A stretch of 64,000 nucleotides of DNA, from contig NZ_QGGG01000002.1 in assembly GCF_003148475.1 (NCBI RefSeq), forward strand, positions 409,049-473,048, written 5' to 3'. The translations under genes were made by a program, and so were the position numbers. Of this stretch, positions 63,371 through 64,000 are shown in pieces (the stretch's first letter is position 1; each line of letters starts with the position of its first letter). The notes under the pieces are model-generated. The model saw nothing but the letters and a program-made list of their open reading frames with translations. It made no database searches and had not been told where the DNA came from. The stretch is from Pseudaminobacter salicylatoxidans (GTDB lineage Bacteria; Pseudomonadota; Alphaproteobacteria; Rhizobiales; Rhizobiaceae).

Positions 63371-64000
63371 TTAGAAGAACGCCTGGATACCGGTCTGGGC
63401 GCGGCCGAGGATGAGGGCGTGCACGTCGTGCGTGCCCTCATAGGTGTTGACCGTCTCCAGGTTCTGCGCGTGGCGCATGACGTGGTAGCCGATCTGGATG
63501 CCGTTGCCGCCATGCATGTCGCGCGCCTGCCGGGCAATGTCGAGCGCCTTGCCGCAATTGTTGCGCTTGACGATGGAGATCATCTCCGGCGCCATCTTGT
63601 GCTCGTCCATCAGCCGGCCAACGCGCAACGAGCCCTGCAAGCCCAGCGCAATCTCGGTCTGCATGTCGGCGAGCTTCTTCTGGTAGAGCTGCGTGGCGGC
63701 CAGCGGCTTGCCGAACTGCTTGCGGTCGAGGCCGTATTGCCGGGCCCGGTGCCAGCAATCCTCGGCCGCCCCCAGCACACCCCAGGAAATGCCGTAGCGG
63801 GCGCGGTTCAAGCAGCCGAACGGCCCCTTCAGCCCCGATACATTCGGCAGCAGCGCGTCCTCGCCGAGCTCGACATTGTCCATGACGATCTCGCCGGTGA
63901 TCGAAGCCCGGAGCGACAGCTTGCCCTCGATCTTCGGCGCCGACAGCCCCGGCATGCCCTTGTCGAGCACGAAGCCGCGGATGACGTCCTTGCCGTCCTC
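63371..64000 (-). CDS. gcdH: Glutaryl-CoA dehydrogenase (5' end outside window)
   Basis: The C-terminal 209 residues of an acyl-CoA dehydrogenase; the frame runs off the window end. [16 protein letters not shown] at the C-terminus contains the catalytic Glu of the glutaryl-CoA dehydrogenase branch. [20 protein letters not shown] and [21 protein letters not shown] match that branch strongly. It converts glutaryl-CoA to crotonyl-CoA in lysine, tryptophan and benzoate breakdown. The visible part is intact. Confidence 0.93.
   Translation of the reverse strand, partial: EDGKDVIRGFVLDKGMPGLSAPKIEGKLSLRASITGEIVMDNVELGEDALLPNVSGLKGPFGCLNRARYGISWGVLGAAEDCWHRARQYGLDRKQFGKPLAATQLYQKKLADMQTEIALGLQGSLRVGRLMDEHKMAPEMISIVKRNNCGKALDIARQARDMHGGNGIQIGYHVMRHAQNLETVNTYEGTHDVHALILGRAQTGIQAFF

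Overview
The window is 64 kb of GC-rich chromosomal DNA, dense with genes and mostly core metabolism and envelope functions. Gene content points to an alphaproteobacterium of the order Hyphomicrobiales (Rhizobiales), most like Phyllobacteriaceae/Mesorhizobium relatives. The markers are a 2850-residue cyclic beta-1,2-glucan synthase next to its exporter, a GPR/RgsE-like polar-growth coiled-coil protein, a gltX of the rhizobial type, DUF2865 and DUF2059 secreted proteins, an AztABCD zinc system and RIME-like intergenic repeats. Genus is inference. No insertion sequence, prophage, integrase, CRISPR array or rRNA was seen. One tRNA gene (Val, anticodon CAC) is present.

Layout. 1-2837: 3' part of the giant coiled-coil protein. 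3001-7076 (minus): Mla-type lipid transport operon mlaE-mlaF-mlaD-lipoprotein. 7155-15170: dipeptide epimerase, MFS transporter, SDR, malic enzyme, DUF2865 protein and glutamyl-tRNA synthetase. 15251-22340 (minus): ABC exporter, GNAT, nadE, 3-methyladenine glycosylase, dgkA, extradiol-dioxygenase-like protein and GFA protein. 22665-29663: diguanylate cyclase, class II DAHP synthase, glutathione reductase, DUF2059, rpiA, gph, tRNA-Val and DUF2218. 29707-34653: L,D-transpeptidase, MarR regulator, PPOX flavoprotein, DUF971 and moaA. 34752-46162 (minus): ccmC, ndvA and ndvB. 46563-51196: ridA and the zinc system aztABCD. 51372-53999: bifunctional beta-oxidation protein and a TIGR01244 protein. 54019-59544: tyrosine/homogentisate catabolism (Lrp regulator, hpd, and a minus-strand run hmgA-MBL-FAH-DinB). 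59613-62150: tdh and kbl for threonine breakdown. 62322-64000: a 2OG-Fe(II) oxygenase and the 3' part of gcdH.

How genes work together. The mla genes form one transport complex. ndvB makes, and ndvA exports, cyclic glucan. aztA/B/C import zinc and AztD chaperones it; three AT-rich palindromes sharing a TGTWATAACAT core mark this locus as Zur-regulated, and one of them lies inside the aztC signal-peptide codons. hpd, hmgA and the FAH homologue give most of the tyrosine-to-fumarate/acetoacetate route. No GST-type maleylacetoacetate isomerase is present, and a DinB-fold metalloprotein is the last gene of that run. kbl and tdh convert threonine to glycine and acetyl-CoA.

The observations most worth following are the internal Zur-like site in aztC, the DinB protein as a candidate isomerase, and a three-copy intergenic repeat whose hairpins show compensatory base changes.
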